DNA of 9,386 nucleotides from an uncultured Elusimicrobium sp. (lineage in GTDB: Bacteria; Elusimicrobiota; Elusimicrobia; Elusimicrobiales; Elusimicrobiaceae): contig CAMGSK010000055.1 of assembly GCA_946061795.1 (NCBI GenBank), positions 1-9,386 of the forward strand, written 5' to 3'. Positions 1 to 6,079 of this stretch are shown in pieces. The translations under genes were made by a program, and so were the position numbers. How positions within the stretch are numbered: position 1 is the first letter of the stretch; each line of letters opens with the position of its first letter. Below the pieces are notes generated by a model, which saw only the letters and a list, made by a program, of their open reading frames with translations, ran no database searches and was not told where the DNA came from.

Positions 1-12
1 ACAGATCCGAAG

Positions 13-339
13 TTATTTGCCTATGGAGTGGAAAATCCCATCATGGCGATTGAGACCTTTTAAACATCCGCACGGCTCTTTGTCCACAATTACGCACTCG
101 TCATTTGTGGTGCATTGGTACAGTTTAGCCTCCAATGCGGCTTTGCGGCGGGCGGCCTCCGCATTTTGGCGTTTGGCCTCATCCCGGCGGATCTGTTCTT
201 GGTTTTCCTCCACCATTTGTTTGGTGAGCACGGACATCTGGGCTTCCATCGGAGTGGCCTTGGAAAAGAAATACAAAGCAAGCAGCAACGCCGCCGCCGC
301 TCCGACGAGACACAACAAGCTTTTTATTTTATAACTCAT
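13..339 (-). CDS. Small membrane-anchored protein with coiled coil and four-cysteine tail, coupled to secA
   Basis: I do not recognise a named family. The 108-residue protein starts MSYKIKSLL and has one hydrophobic segment (about residues 8-25). An Arg/Lys/Glu/Ala-rich stretch at about 36-74 is probably a coiled coil. A short tail carries Cys76, Cys82, Cys90 and Cys92 in a C-x5-C-x7-C-G-C arrangement. The likely topology is an inner-membrane anchor with the tail outside, where the cysteines could form disulfides or bind metal; this is inference. An in-frame ATG lies six codons upstream at 357. I chose 339 because that ATG overlaps the secA TGA in a 4-base ATGA and has GGAG seven bases upstream (347-350). 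Translation is therefore probably coupled to secA. The last 15 residues after the CGC motif look unremarkable and end abruptly, so a 3' frameshift cannot be excluded. Confidence 0.72.
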   Translation of the reverse strand: MSYKIKSLLCLVGAAAALLLALYFFSKATPMEAQMSVLTKQMVEENQEQIRRDEAKRQNAEAARRKAALEAKLYQCTTNDECVIVDKEPCGCLKGLNRHDGIFHSIGK

Positions 340-2936
340 TTTTCGGCTCCGCAACATTTTTTATATTTTTTTCCGCTTCCGCACGGGCAGGGGTCGTTGC
401 GTCCTATTTTATGCGTCACGGGTTCCCGTCCCTCTTGGCCGGAAGCGGCGTTTTCCGCCGGCCGCTTTCTGGGCGAAACGGCCTGACGCACCGGCGGCAG
501 CTGCAAGCGGAAAATATAACCCACCATCAAATCGCGCACTTTGTTCATCATGGCGGCGTACAATTTGTAGGCTTCTTTCTGGTATTCAATCAACGGGTCT
601 TTCTGCGCATATCCGCGAAGACTGACGCTGCTCTGCAGCTGGTCCAACTCATACAGATTTTGTTTCCAAGCGTTATCAATAATCTGCAGCAGCAACATCC
701 GCTCCAACTCCGGGAAAATGACGCCTTGGCTGGCGAAAAAATCCGCCCGTTCGTGATAGAGTTTTTCCACGATTTGCACGATTTCTTCCGTCAGTTCCTC
801 ACAGTTTTTACCGGAAGTGTTATCCGCATTATAGTCAAAAGCGTACGGGAACAGGGAGCGCAGCGTAATGTTGAGGGTTTCAAAATTAGACTTGCCCGGA
901 TCGCGCGGAACATAATGGCTCTGCACCGTTTCTTCCACCACTTCTTCAATCATCTTTAAAACGGTGCCCGTCATGTCCTCTCCGTCCAAAATGGCGTTGC
1001 GCAGGCCATATACGGCGGTGCGCTGCTGGTTCATCACTTTGTCATAATCCAACAAATGTTTGCGGATGTCAAAGTTATGTCCTTCCACCATGCGCTGCGC
1101 GCCTTCAATCTGGCGGCTCATCAACCGGGACTCAATAGCCTCTCCTTCCTTCATGCCCAGTGTGCTCAGAATAGAACTGATTTTGGCCGTGTTGGCGAAC
1201 AAACGCATCAATTCGTCTTCCAGCGAAATGTAAAAACGGGAGCAGCCTGGATCTCCCTGGCGCGCACAGCGGCCGCGCAGTTGGTTGTCAATGCGGCGGC
1301 TTTCGTGACGTTCGGTGCCGATAACGTGCAAACCGCCCTGGGCCAGCACGTAATCCTGTTCTCCCTGCTCGGCGGGGCTTCCGCCCAACACAATATCCGT
1401 ACCGCGGCCGGCCATATTGGTGGCGATGGTGACGGCTCCTTTGCGCCCGGCCTGGCTGATAATCTGCGCTTCCATTTCATGGTATTTGGCATTGAGCACC
1501 TTATGCGGGATGCCTTTGGCGCGCAGCATATGGCCCAACTTTTCCGATTTCTCAATAGAGCGCGTACCCACCAATACCGGGGCCCCCTTTTTCCACAGGG
1601 TTTCAATTTCTTCTACAATGGCGTTGAATTTGTCTTTTTCACTTAAAAAGACCAAATCCGGGAAATCCTGCCGCTTGGAAGGGCGGTTGGGGCGGATTTC
1701 TACTACGTCCAATTTGTAAATCTGCCAAAATTCGTTGGCCTCCGTCATGGCGGTGCCCGTCATGCCGGAAAGTTTCTTATAAAGTTTGAAGAAATTCTGG
1801 AAAGTAATGGTGGCCAAGGTCTGATTTTCTTCTTTGATCTGCAAGCCTTCTTTGGCCTCTACGGCCTGGTGCAGTCCGTCGCTCCAGCGGCGGCCGGGCA
1901 TCAAACGGCCTGTAAATTCGTCCACGATGATTACTTCTCCGTCTTTGACCACGTAGTCCACGTCTTTTTCATACAAATGATGCGCACGCAAAGCCTGGTT
2001 GATATGATGCACCCATTCGGACTGAACGTCGTCATAGAGGTTTTCCACGTTCAAAAATTTTTCCGCTTTGGCAATACCCGTCTCCGTCAGCGTGGCCGTA
2101 TGGTTTTTTTCATCCACGATGGCGTCGTATCCGGCAGCCAAATCCGTATGCTCGTATTTGGCTTTCACTTCGTCGTTTTCCGTAATCAGACGCACTTTGA
2201 GGGACGGCACCAGCCGATTGACGATGTAATACTTATCCGTGCTTTGGTCGGACGGGCCGGAAATAATCAGCGGGGTGCGGGCTTCGTCAATTAAAATAGA
2301 GTCCACCTCGTCCACGATACAATAATTCAGCGGGCGGAGCACGCGGTCCTGCCGTTCAATGACCATATTGTCGCGCAAATAGTCAAAGCCCAACTCATTG
2401 TTGGTCACATACGTAATATCTTTGGCGTACATTTCTCGGCGTTCGGCGTTGGGCATGTCATGGTTAATATAGCCGACGCTCAAACCTAAAAATTCATGAA
2501 TAGGACCCATCCACTGGCGGTCGCGGCGGGCCAAATAATCGTTGACCGTCACCACATGCACGCCTTTGCCGCTCAAGGCGTTTAAATAAGAAGGGAGCAC
2601 GGCCACCAGCGTTTTTCCTTCGCCGGTGCCCATTTCGGCGATTTTGCCTTGATGCAGCACAATGCCGCCCAACAGCTGTACGTCATACGGACGCAGCCCG
2701 ATCACGCGTTTGGCCGCTTCGCGCGCCACGGCAAACGCTTCGGACAAAATATCATCCAGCGTTTCACCCTTGGCCAGACGGTCTTTAAATTCCTGGGTTT
2801 TGGCTTTGAGCTGTTCATCGGAAAGGGCTTGTATTTGGGCCGAAAGCGCATTGGCTTTATCTACATAATGCTGGATTTTCTTCAAATCGCGTTCGCTTTT
2901 GGTGCCGAAGATTTTGTCTATCATCATTCTGATCAT
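336..2936 (-). CDS. secA: Preprotein translocase ATPase subunit SecA
   Basis: SecA is the ATPase motor that drives preproteins through SecYEG, cycling between the cytoplasm and the inner membrane. The 866-residue protein is full length for the family. It shows Walker A MGTGEGKT (102-109), Walker B DEVD (209-212), the EFTGR segment of the preprotein-binding region (340-344), the second nucleotide-binding fold ending in helicase motif VI QLRGRCARQGDPG (552-564), the helical scaffold and wing (about 600-810), and a SEC-C zinc tail CPCGSGKKYKKCC (Cys850, 852, 861, 862), which in other bacteria binds zinc and contacts SecB or ribosomes. The ATG at 2936 has AAGGA nine bases upstream. The later in-frame ATGs at 2927 and 2924 lie too far from that site. 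Motif VI reads C-A where most SecA proteins have (S/A)-G. The downstream small gene overlaps its stop codon by 4 bases. Confidence 0.98.
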   Translation of the reverse strand: MIRMMIDKIFGTKSERDLKKIQHYVDKANALSAQIQALSDEQLKAKTQEFKDRLAKGETLDDILSEAFAVAREAAKRVIGLRPYDVQLLGGIVLHQGKIAEMGTGEGKTLVAVLPSYLNALSGKGVHVVTVNDYLARRDRQWMGPIHEFLGLSVGYINHDMPNAERREMYAKDITYVTNNELGFDYLRDNMVIERQDRVLRPLNYCIVDEVDSILIDEARTPLIISGPSDQSTDKYYIVNRLVPSLKVRLITENDEVKAKYEHTDLAAGYDAIVDEKNHTATLTETGIAKAEKFLNVENLYDDVQSEWVHHINQALRAHHLYEKDVDYVVKDGEVIIVDEFTGRLMPGRRWSDGLHQAVEAKEGLQIKEENQTLATITFQNFFKLYKKLSGMTGTAMTEANEFWQIYKLDVVEIRPNRPSKRQDFPDLVFLSEKDKFNAIVEEIETLWKKGAPVLVGTRSIEKSEKLGHMLRAKGIPHKVLNAKYHEMEAQIISQAGRKGAVTIATNMAGRGTDIVLGGSPAEQGEQDYVLAQGGLHVIGTERHESRRIDNQLRGRCARQGDPGCSRFYISLEDELMRLFANTAKISSILSTLGMKEGEAIESRLMSRQIEGAQRMVEGHNFDIRKHLLDYDKVMNQQRTAVYGLRNAILDGEDMTGTVLKMIEEVVEETVQSHYVPRDPGKSNFETLNITLRSLFPYAFDYNADNTSGKNCEELTEEIVQIVEKLYHERADFFASQGVIFPELERMLLLQIIDNAWKQNLYELDQLQSSVSLRGYAQKDPLIEYQKEAYKLYAAMMNKVRDLMVGYIFRLQLPPVRQAVSPRKRPAENAASGQEGREPVTHKIGRNDPCPCGSGKKYKKCCGAEK

Positions 2937-2945
2937 GGTTGAATA

Positions 2946-2950
2946 TCCTT
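2946..2950 (-). promoter_or_regulatory. secA ribosome binding site
   Basis: The minus strand reads AAGGA followed by nine bases and then ATG at 2936. This decides the start among three closely spaced in-frame ATGs (2936, 2927, 2924), since only the first is at a normal distance. Confidence 0.7.
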
Positions 2951-2966
2951 AAAAATAAAAATGAAC

Positions 2967-2978
2967 GCCCGGACGGGC
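2967..2978 (-). repeat. GC-rich inverted repeat in the secA leader
   Basis: GCCCG and CGGGC arms are separated by two bases, giving a 4-bp stem with a 4-base loop in RNA. On the minus strand it is followed within four bases by the T-rich run ATTTTTATTTTT just before the secA ribosome site. The stem is short, so a regulatory role is only a possibility. Confidence 0.4.
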
Positions 2979-2987
2979 TCTTTCTAC

Positions 2988-3017
2988 ATTAAATCAATTT
3001 ATGCCTTCAAACTGCAA
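2988..3017 (-). promoter_or_regulatory. Candidate secA promoter (extended -10)
   Basis: Minus-strand TTGCAG (3017-3012) is followed by 18 bases and TTTAAT (2993-2988). TTTAAT matches five of six consensus -10 bases and is preceded by TG one base upstream, an extended -10. The -35 match is weak. Predicted transcription would start near 2981 and leave about 45 bases of leader. It lies downstream of the strong terminator of the previous gene, so secA needs its own promoter here. Confidence 0.5.
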
Positions 3018-3031
3018 CTTTTCCGCCGCGC

Positions 3032-3077
3032 AAAAAAGCCGCGCCGTCCGGGCGGAAAATCCGCACGGAGACGCGGC
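3032..3077 (-). terminator. Rho-independent terminator of the 3091-3795 gene
   Basis: On the minus strand, GCCGCG (3077-3072) pairs with CGCGGC (3043-3038). Further pairing through the interior closes on an ATTTT loop with a few mismatches. Six T follow directly (3037-3032). It begins 13 bases after the stop codon of the upstream gene and separates it from secA. Confidence 0.88.
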
Positions 3078-3090
3078 AATGAACCGAAAT

Positions 3091-3795
3091 TTATTTTGCG
3101 ACCGGTTTTTTATTCTTGGTCTTTACATCCAGATTGGACGTTTTCCCGGACGGATTTTCAGATCCGACGGACCGGCGCAAGGAAGCTTCGTAGTCGGAGC
3201 GGATGTCGGCAAAATACACCCGCGCCGTATCGGCGATTTTTTGTTCGGAATCTTTTTTCAGCGCTTTTACTTCGCTTTTCACGGCGCGGATCTGCGCTTT
3301 TAACGCCGCCACGCGCTCGTTCTTTTGTTCTTTGCTAAGAGATTTGTCTTTCTTAACGGCTTTAATATCCGCTTTATATCCTTTAATCTGCCATTTGCGC
3401 ACGGCCAGCGTATTTTGAAAAATACTTTCCACCGCGCCCAGCAGCTGCCGTGAAACGCGCTCATCCAACGCCTGCAGCTGCGCGCCGGAAGCAGTTTGCA
3501 GCGTGCGGCTGCGGAAATATTCGTCTTTGGCGGCCTGCAAAGCCAGCGAATTGTCAAAATTTTTCACTAAGGCCACCATTTCCAGCCGGTTTTCCGGCGT
3601 ATCAGGCGCGGAGTAGGCGGCGGTCAGTTTGGAAAGCAACGCCCCGTAAGCGGGCTGGGATGCCGCCTTTTCCAACGCGGCGGGATTGTGTTCTTTAAAA
3701 GCGTCCAGGACATCCTGTCCGCCGAGCGTCTTGTCCTGCGCGCACAAAGCCGAAGATGCGGCCAAAACGGCCAAAAGCAATAAACCTTTTTTCAC
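3091..3795 (-). CDS. Secreted lysine-rich coiled-coil protein of unknown function
   Basis: I do not recognise a family. The 234-residue product begins (M/V)KKGLLLLAVLAASSALCAQ, a typical Sec signal peptide with probable cleavage after ALCA. The cysteine does not sit in a good lipobox, so I favour signal peptidase I and a periplasmic location. The mature protein is helical. An acidic/neutral region (about 21-135) precedes a strongly Lys/Ala-rich probable coiled coil (about 141-190), and the tail (about 212-234) is basic and disordered-looking. The frame stays open upstream to 3855, but the GTG at 3795 is the clear start: a perfect AGGAGG sits six bases upstream and the signal peptide begins there. 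It is a single-gene unit with its own promoter and terminator. Function cannot be assigned. Confidence 0.85.
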   Translation of the reverse strand: MKKGLLLLAVLAASSALCAQDKTLGGQDVLDAFKEHNPAALEKAASQPAYGALLSKLTAAYSAPDTPENRLEMVALVKNFDNSLALQAAKDEYFRSRTLQTASGAQLQALDERVSRQLLGAVESIFQNTLAVRKWQIKGYKADIKAVKKDKSLSKEQKNERVAALKAQIRAVKSEVKALKKDSEQKIADTARVYFADIRSDYEASLRRSVGSENPSGKTSNLDVKTKNKKPVAK

Positions 3796-3801
3796 GTCGT
3801 T

Positions 3802-3807
3802 CCTCCT
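3802..3807 (-). promoter_or_regulatory. Perfect Shine-Dalgarno fixing a GTG start
   Basis: Minus-strand AGGAGG ends six bases before GTG at 3795. It decides the start against an open frame that runs a further 20 codons upstream without a good start codon. Confidence 0.85.
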
Positions 3808-3826
3808 GCACGTCCGATATACGCTT

Positions 3827-3855
3827 ATTGTGCGATATTCAGCCAAAAACGTCAA
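3827..3855 (-). promoter_or_regulatory. Sigma-70-like promoter of the 3091-3795 gene
   Basis: Minus-strand TTGACG (3855-3850, five of six consensus) is followed by a 17-base spacer and CACAAT (3832-3827, four of six). Transcription would begin near 3820, leaving a leader of about 25 bases that contains the AGGAGG site. This is the best -35 element in the window. Confidence 0.75.
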
Positions 3856-3875
3856 GAAAAATTTTGGCCGTATTC

Positions 3876-3916
3876 AAAAACACGGCGTAAAACAAATCAT
3901 GTTTTGCGCCGCGTTT
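3876..3916 (-). terminator. Rho-independent terminator of the phosphoesterase-like gene
   Basis: Two 16-base arms (3901-3916 and 3878-3893) flank a 7-base loop (3894-3900). Fourteen positions are perfectly paired, with one G-U pair and one mismatch in RNA. On the minus strand the stem runs into TTTTT (3880-3876). It lies 20 bases after the stop at 3937 and ends about 20 bases before the -35 of the next gene. Confidence 0.85.
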
Positions 3917-3936
3917 CAAAACAAAAGAAAAAACAT

Positions 3937-5106
3937 TTACAGATAAATTTCAAATTTATCTATCTGTTTCCCTTGCTCGTTATATACTTGAACCGTCATT
4001 TTCCGGTCCACGATTTTGACATCGGCAAAGTGATGGGCGGAAACGAAACGCGCCGTGGAATGATGAGAACCGGTCCGGCGCGTAGGCGCCGCGCCGCCGC
4101 CACCGAGCGTCAAATATGTCACGCCGCGCGGATTGGGTTCGTCTTTGAGCATAGGAAACGTACGCTCGTAATCGGCGTCCGCTCCCTGCAGGACCACTTC
4201 CACTCCGTACCGCTCCAACAGCGGGACCAAATACGCCGCGGCCTGATTGGCGGGACCCTTCTCCCCGGTGGAATAAAGAGGAGCGTTCACCGTCACGATT
4301 TTCCACTTTTCTCCGGCGGTGGACAAAGCCGCCTGAAGCCATTTATATTGGGCGGATTTTTCGTCTATGTCGGGCGCCCAGACCGCGCCGTAGGCGGCGT
4401 TGGCGTCCAAGAAAATAAAACGCGCGTTGGCCGTATCAAAATAGTAATACTTCGGGGTGGCGTTGGACCACGTCATATCATGAAAGCGGGAATAATTACT
4501 ACGCACGAACGCTTTGCTTTCCCGGTCCGCCCGGTCCGGTCCGTACTCGTTTTCCCCCAACGCCACAAACAACGGCGCGGAGGCCAGCACCTCTTTATAA
4601 GGAGTAAAAAATTCGGCGTCCGCATCCGCGTTCAATCCGCTGGCCGTCAAATTGCCGGTATGGATGACAAAATCCGGGTTCAGCCGGGCCATCTGCGCCG
4701 CCAGCAAACTTTTGGCCGGAGCATTGTCTCCCGCCGTATTTCCAAAAGCCAGAAAATGCACTTCTTTGCGCTCCGGGCTGTAAAGCGTACGCCAGCTGCC
4801 TTCCACGGGGGCCTGCGTGCCGTCTTTGGCCGCGTTATACACGTACAGCCGGTAGCAATACTGCTGATTGGGCACCAGTCCGTACAAGACGGCTTTATGT
4901 TCGCTTCCTTCCGGGCTGAGCTTCATAATTTGATTACAGCGCGGAGCGGGCCCGTATTCCAGCCAGGCCGGGGTGGCTTCGTCGGTCTGCCAGCGGAAAA
5001 CGACGGTGGTTTGCGTCGGGTCCTCTATATAAGGCCCGCGCAGGATTTGTGCGCCATACGCACCGGCGGCGGCGCAAAAAAGCAAAAAGGAGAGAAAAAT
5101 CTTCAT
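3937..5106 (-). CDS. Secreted purple acid phosphatase-like protein lacking the metal-binding residues
   Basis: The 389-residue product has a Sec signal peptide (about 1-19, AYGA before Gln). A purple-acid-phosphatase N-terminal fibronectin-III-like domain follows (about 22-108; GPYIEDPTQTTVVFRWQTD). The rest is a calcineurin-like phosphoesterase fold (about 115-365). The fold signatures are plain: FGNTAGD (121-127), HTGNL (149-153), LGENEYG (183-189), VNAPLYS (273-279), GADADYERTFP (308-318) and a GGGG turn. In active relatives these read GD, TGD, GNHE, HxP and GHxHxYER. Here the positions expected to be Asp123, Asp152, Asn185, His186, His274, His309 and His311 are Asn, Asn, Glu, Asn, Asn, Ala and Ala. 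The usual dinuclear metal site cannot form, so this is probably a pseudoenzyme acting as a binding or structural periplasmic/surface protein. The reading frame is intact. No Shine-Dalgarno precedes the ATG. The gene is divergent from the beta-barrel gene. Confidence 0.9.
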   Translation of the reverse strand: MKIFLSFLLFCAAAGAYGAQILRGPYIEDPTQTTVVFRWQTDEATPAWLEYGPAPRCNQIMKLSPEGSEHKAVLYGLVPNQQYCYRLYVYNAAKDGTQAPVEGSWRTLYSPERKEVHFLAFGNTAGDNAPAKSLLAAQMARLNPDFVIHTGNLTASGLNADADAEFFTPYKEVLASAPLFVALGENEYGPDRADRESKAFVRSNYSRFHDMTWSNATPKYYYFDTANARFIFLDANAAYGAVWAPDIDEKSAQYKWLQAALSTAGEKWKIVTVNAPLYSTGEKGPANQAAAYLVPLLERYGVEVVLQGADADYERTFPMLKDEPNPRGVTYLTLGGGGAAPTRRTGSHHSTARFVSAHHFADVKIVDRKMTVQVYNEQGKQIDKFEIYL

Positions 5107-5114
5107 ATGTTATT

Positions 5115-5122
5115 ATTCTAGC
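5115..5122 (-). promoter_or_regulatory. Extended -10 promoter of the phosphoesterase-like gene, nearly leaderless
   Basis: Minus strand reads TTTTTGCTAGAAT. TAGAAT (5120-5115) matches five of six -10 bases and is preceded by TGC, an extended -10. No -35 is recognisable. A start seven bases downstream would fall near 5108, two bases before the ATG, and there is no ribosome site between. Confidence 0.55.
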
Positions 5123-5158
5123 AAAAATACGCCGCCCCCTCTGTTCCATAAGCGAAAA

Positions 5159-5170
5159 TTTTGCTAAATT
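5159..5170 (+). promoter_or_regulatory. Extended -10 promoter of the beta-barrel operon, leaderless
   Basis: TTTTGCTAAATT contains TGC followed by TAAATT (5165-5170), four of six -10 bases with an extended TG. Seven bases after its last T is 5177, the A of the ATG, which predicts a leaderless message. No Shine-Dalgarno is visible and the -35 region is weak (TGTTCC at 5142-5147). Confidence 0.5.
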
Positions 5171-5176
5171 ATTATT

Positions 5177-6070
5177 ATGAAGAAATTTTTAATCATTTTT
5201 TGTGTTATGTTTTTTTCCGCTTTTGCCGCATGGGCGGAATCCGTAAACGCCACCGCCGTTTACGTTTACTCTTCCGACCATAACCAGGCCCGCGCCGCCG
5301 CGGCCCTGCCGTTGGGAACGGAGGTGGTTGTGGGAATAGAAGGCCGCTGGGTGGAAGACAAGCTTTCCTTGCAGGAAGGCGGATTGAAAGACCCTGTTTA
5401 TTCCGTCTATCTGCCGCTGCGGTTGGATTTAGAAATGTTTAAATTCAATTTAACCCCGTTTTATTATTTCAAAAACAAATCCGACAACGCCCTCTACCAA
5501 GACGCTTCCGCCTACGGGGCCCGCGCCCAACTGCTGATGAATTTGCGCTCGGACGATTTGGAAGAACGCTATACCCGCGCGTTTATTGACGTGGCTTACG
5601 CACGCCAAAAAGGCACCCTGTTTGACCAAGACGGCGCTTCCAACCAAAATTACACGCAAATGGCTTATTCGCTGGGGCTGTGGCAAAATTTCTATAATGC
5701 GTTTTCTTTCCAAGTTTCCGGCACGGCATATCAATACCCCGACGGAATCACCGGCGTGGAACAATGGCGCGGCGTATTGGACCAAAACGATTTGGCTTTT
5801 GTACAGTCATACGACGTTAACCGCGAACTGGGCAAATATACGCTGGCCGCGCGCATTACGCGCATGTGGCCGGAAAACCGCTCCACGCTCTACATCGGCT
5901 ATCATTATGCGGAATTTTACACCGCACAGCCGCAGCACTCCGTGCTGCTGGGAAACAGCTTTTACGTTTTGCCGCAGGCGCGCATAGACGCGGCGTACAA
6001 CCATTTGCGCAATACGGACGGAAAAAACAAACGGGATGTGTTTTATATTAATTTGAACGTCGCTTTTTAG
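5177..6070 (+). CDS. Predicted outer-membrane beta-barrel protein
   Basis: I do not recognise a specific family. The 297-residue product starts with a clear Sec signal peptide (MKKFLIIFCVMFFSAFAAWA, cleavage before Glu21). The mature part alternates hydrophobic and polar residues, is rich in Tyr, Phe, Gln and Asn, and has many short strand-turn-strand stretches (for example 75-98, 132-145, 158-187, 221-232, 236-250, 259-277). It ends in INLNVAF, with the C-terminal Phe and alternating hydrophobics recognised by the BAM machinery. It is most likely an outer-membrane beta-barrel of around a dozen strands, acting as a channel or structural protein. It is the first gene of a plus-strand operon, and its TAG overlaps the ribosome site of the next gene. 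The start is supported by the signal peptide, not by a Shine-Dalgarno. Confidence 0.82.
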   Translation: MKKFLIIFCVMFFSAFAAWAESVNATAVYVYSSDHNQARAAAALPLGTEVVVGIEGRWVEDKLSLQEGGLKDPVYSVYLPLRLDLEMFKFNLTPFYYFKNKSDNALYQDASAYGARAQLLMNLRSDDLEERYTRAFIDVAYARQKGTLFDQDGASNQNYTQMAYSLGLWQNFYNAFSFQVSGTAYQYPDGITGVEQWRGVLDQNDLAFVQSYDVNRELGKYTLAARITRMWPENRSTLYIGYHYAEFYTAQPQHSVLLGNSFYVLPQARIDAAYNHLRNTDGKNKRDVFYINLNVAF

Positions 6071-6073
6071 GGG
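6069..6073 (+). promoter_or_regulatory. Histidine kinase ribosome site embedded in the preceding stop codon
   Basis: AGGGG uses the last two bases of the beta-barrel gene's TAG stop and lies six bases before the ATG at 6080. The next gene is thus tied to translation of the first. Confidence 0.65.
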
Positions 6074-6079
6074 TAATGT

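Noticed and set aside
411..1719. Several long open frames on the plus strand opposite secA (for example 411-959 and 1056-1646).
   Set aside because: They lie fully within secA on the opposite strand, lack ribosome sites and have compositions typical of antisense shadows.
2985..3000. A start-stop ATG TAG pair in the secA leader as a possible minimal regulatory frame.
   Set aside because: Such pairs are frequent by chance in AT-rich leaders, and it lies at the predicted -10 element rather than in the transcript.
3091..3795. Lipoprotein annotation because of the cysteine near the end of the signal peptide.
   Set aside because: The residues before the Cys are Ser-Ala-Leu, which does not fit the lipobox (Leu at -3, small residue at -1).
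3904..5121. A 405-codon plus-strand frame covering the whole phosphoesterase-like gene.
   Set aside because: Its product is Arg/His/Gly-rich with no recognisable motif, and the minus-strand product has a signal peptide and clear fold motifs. It is a shadow frame.
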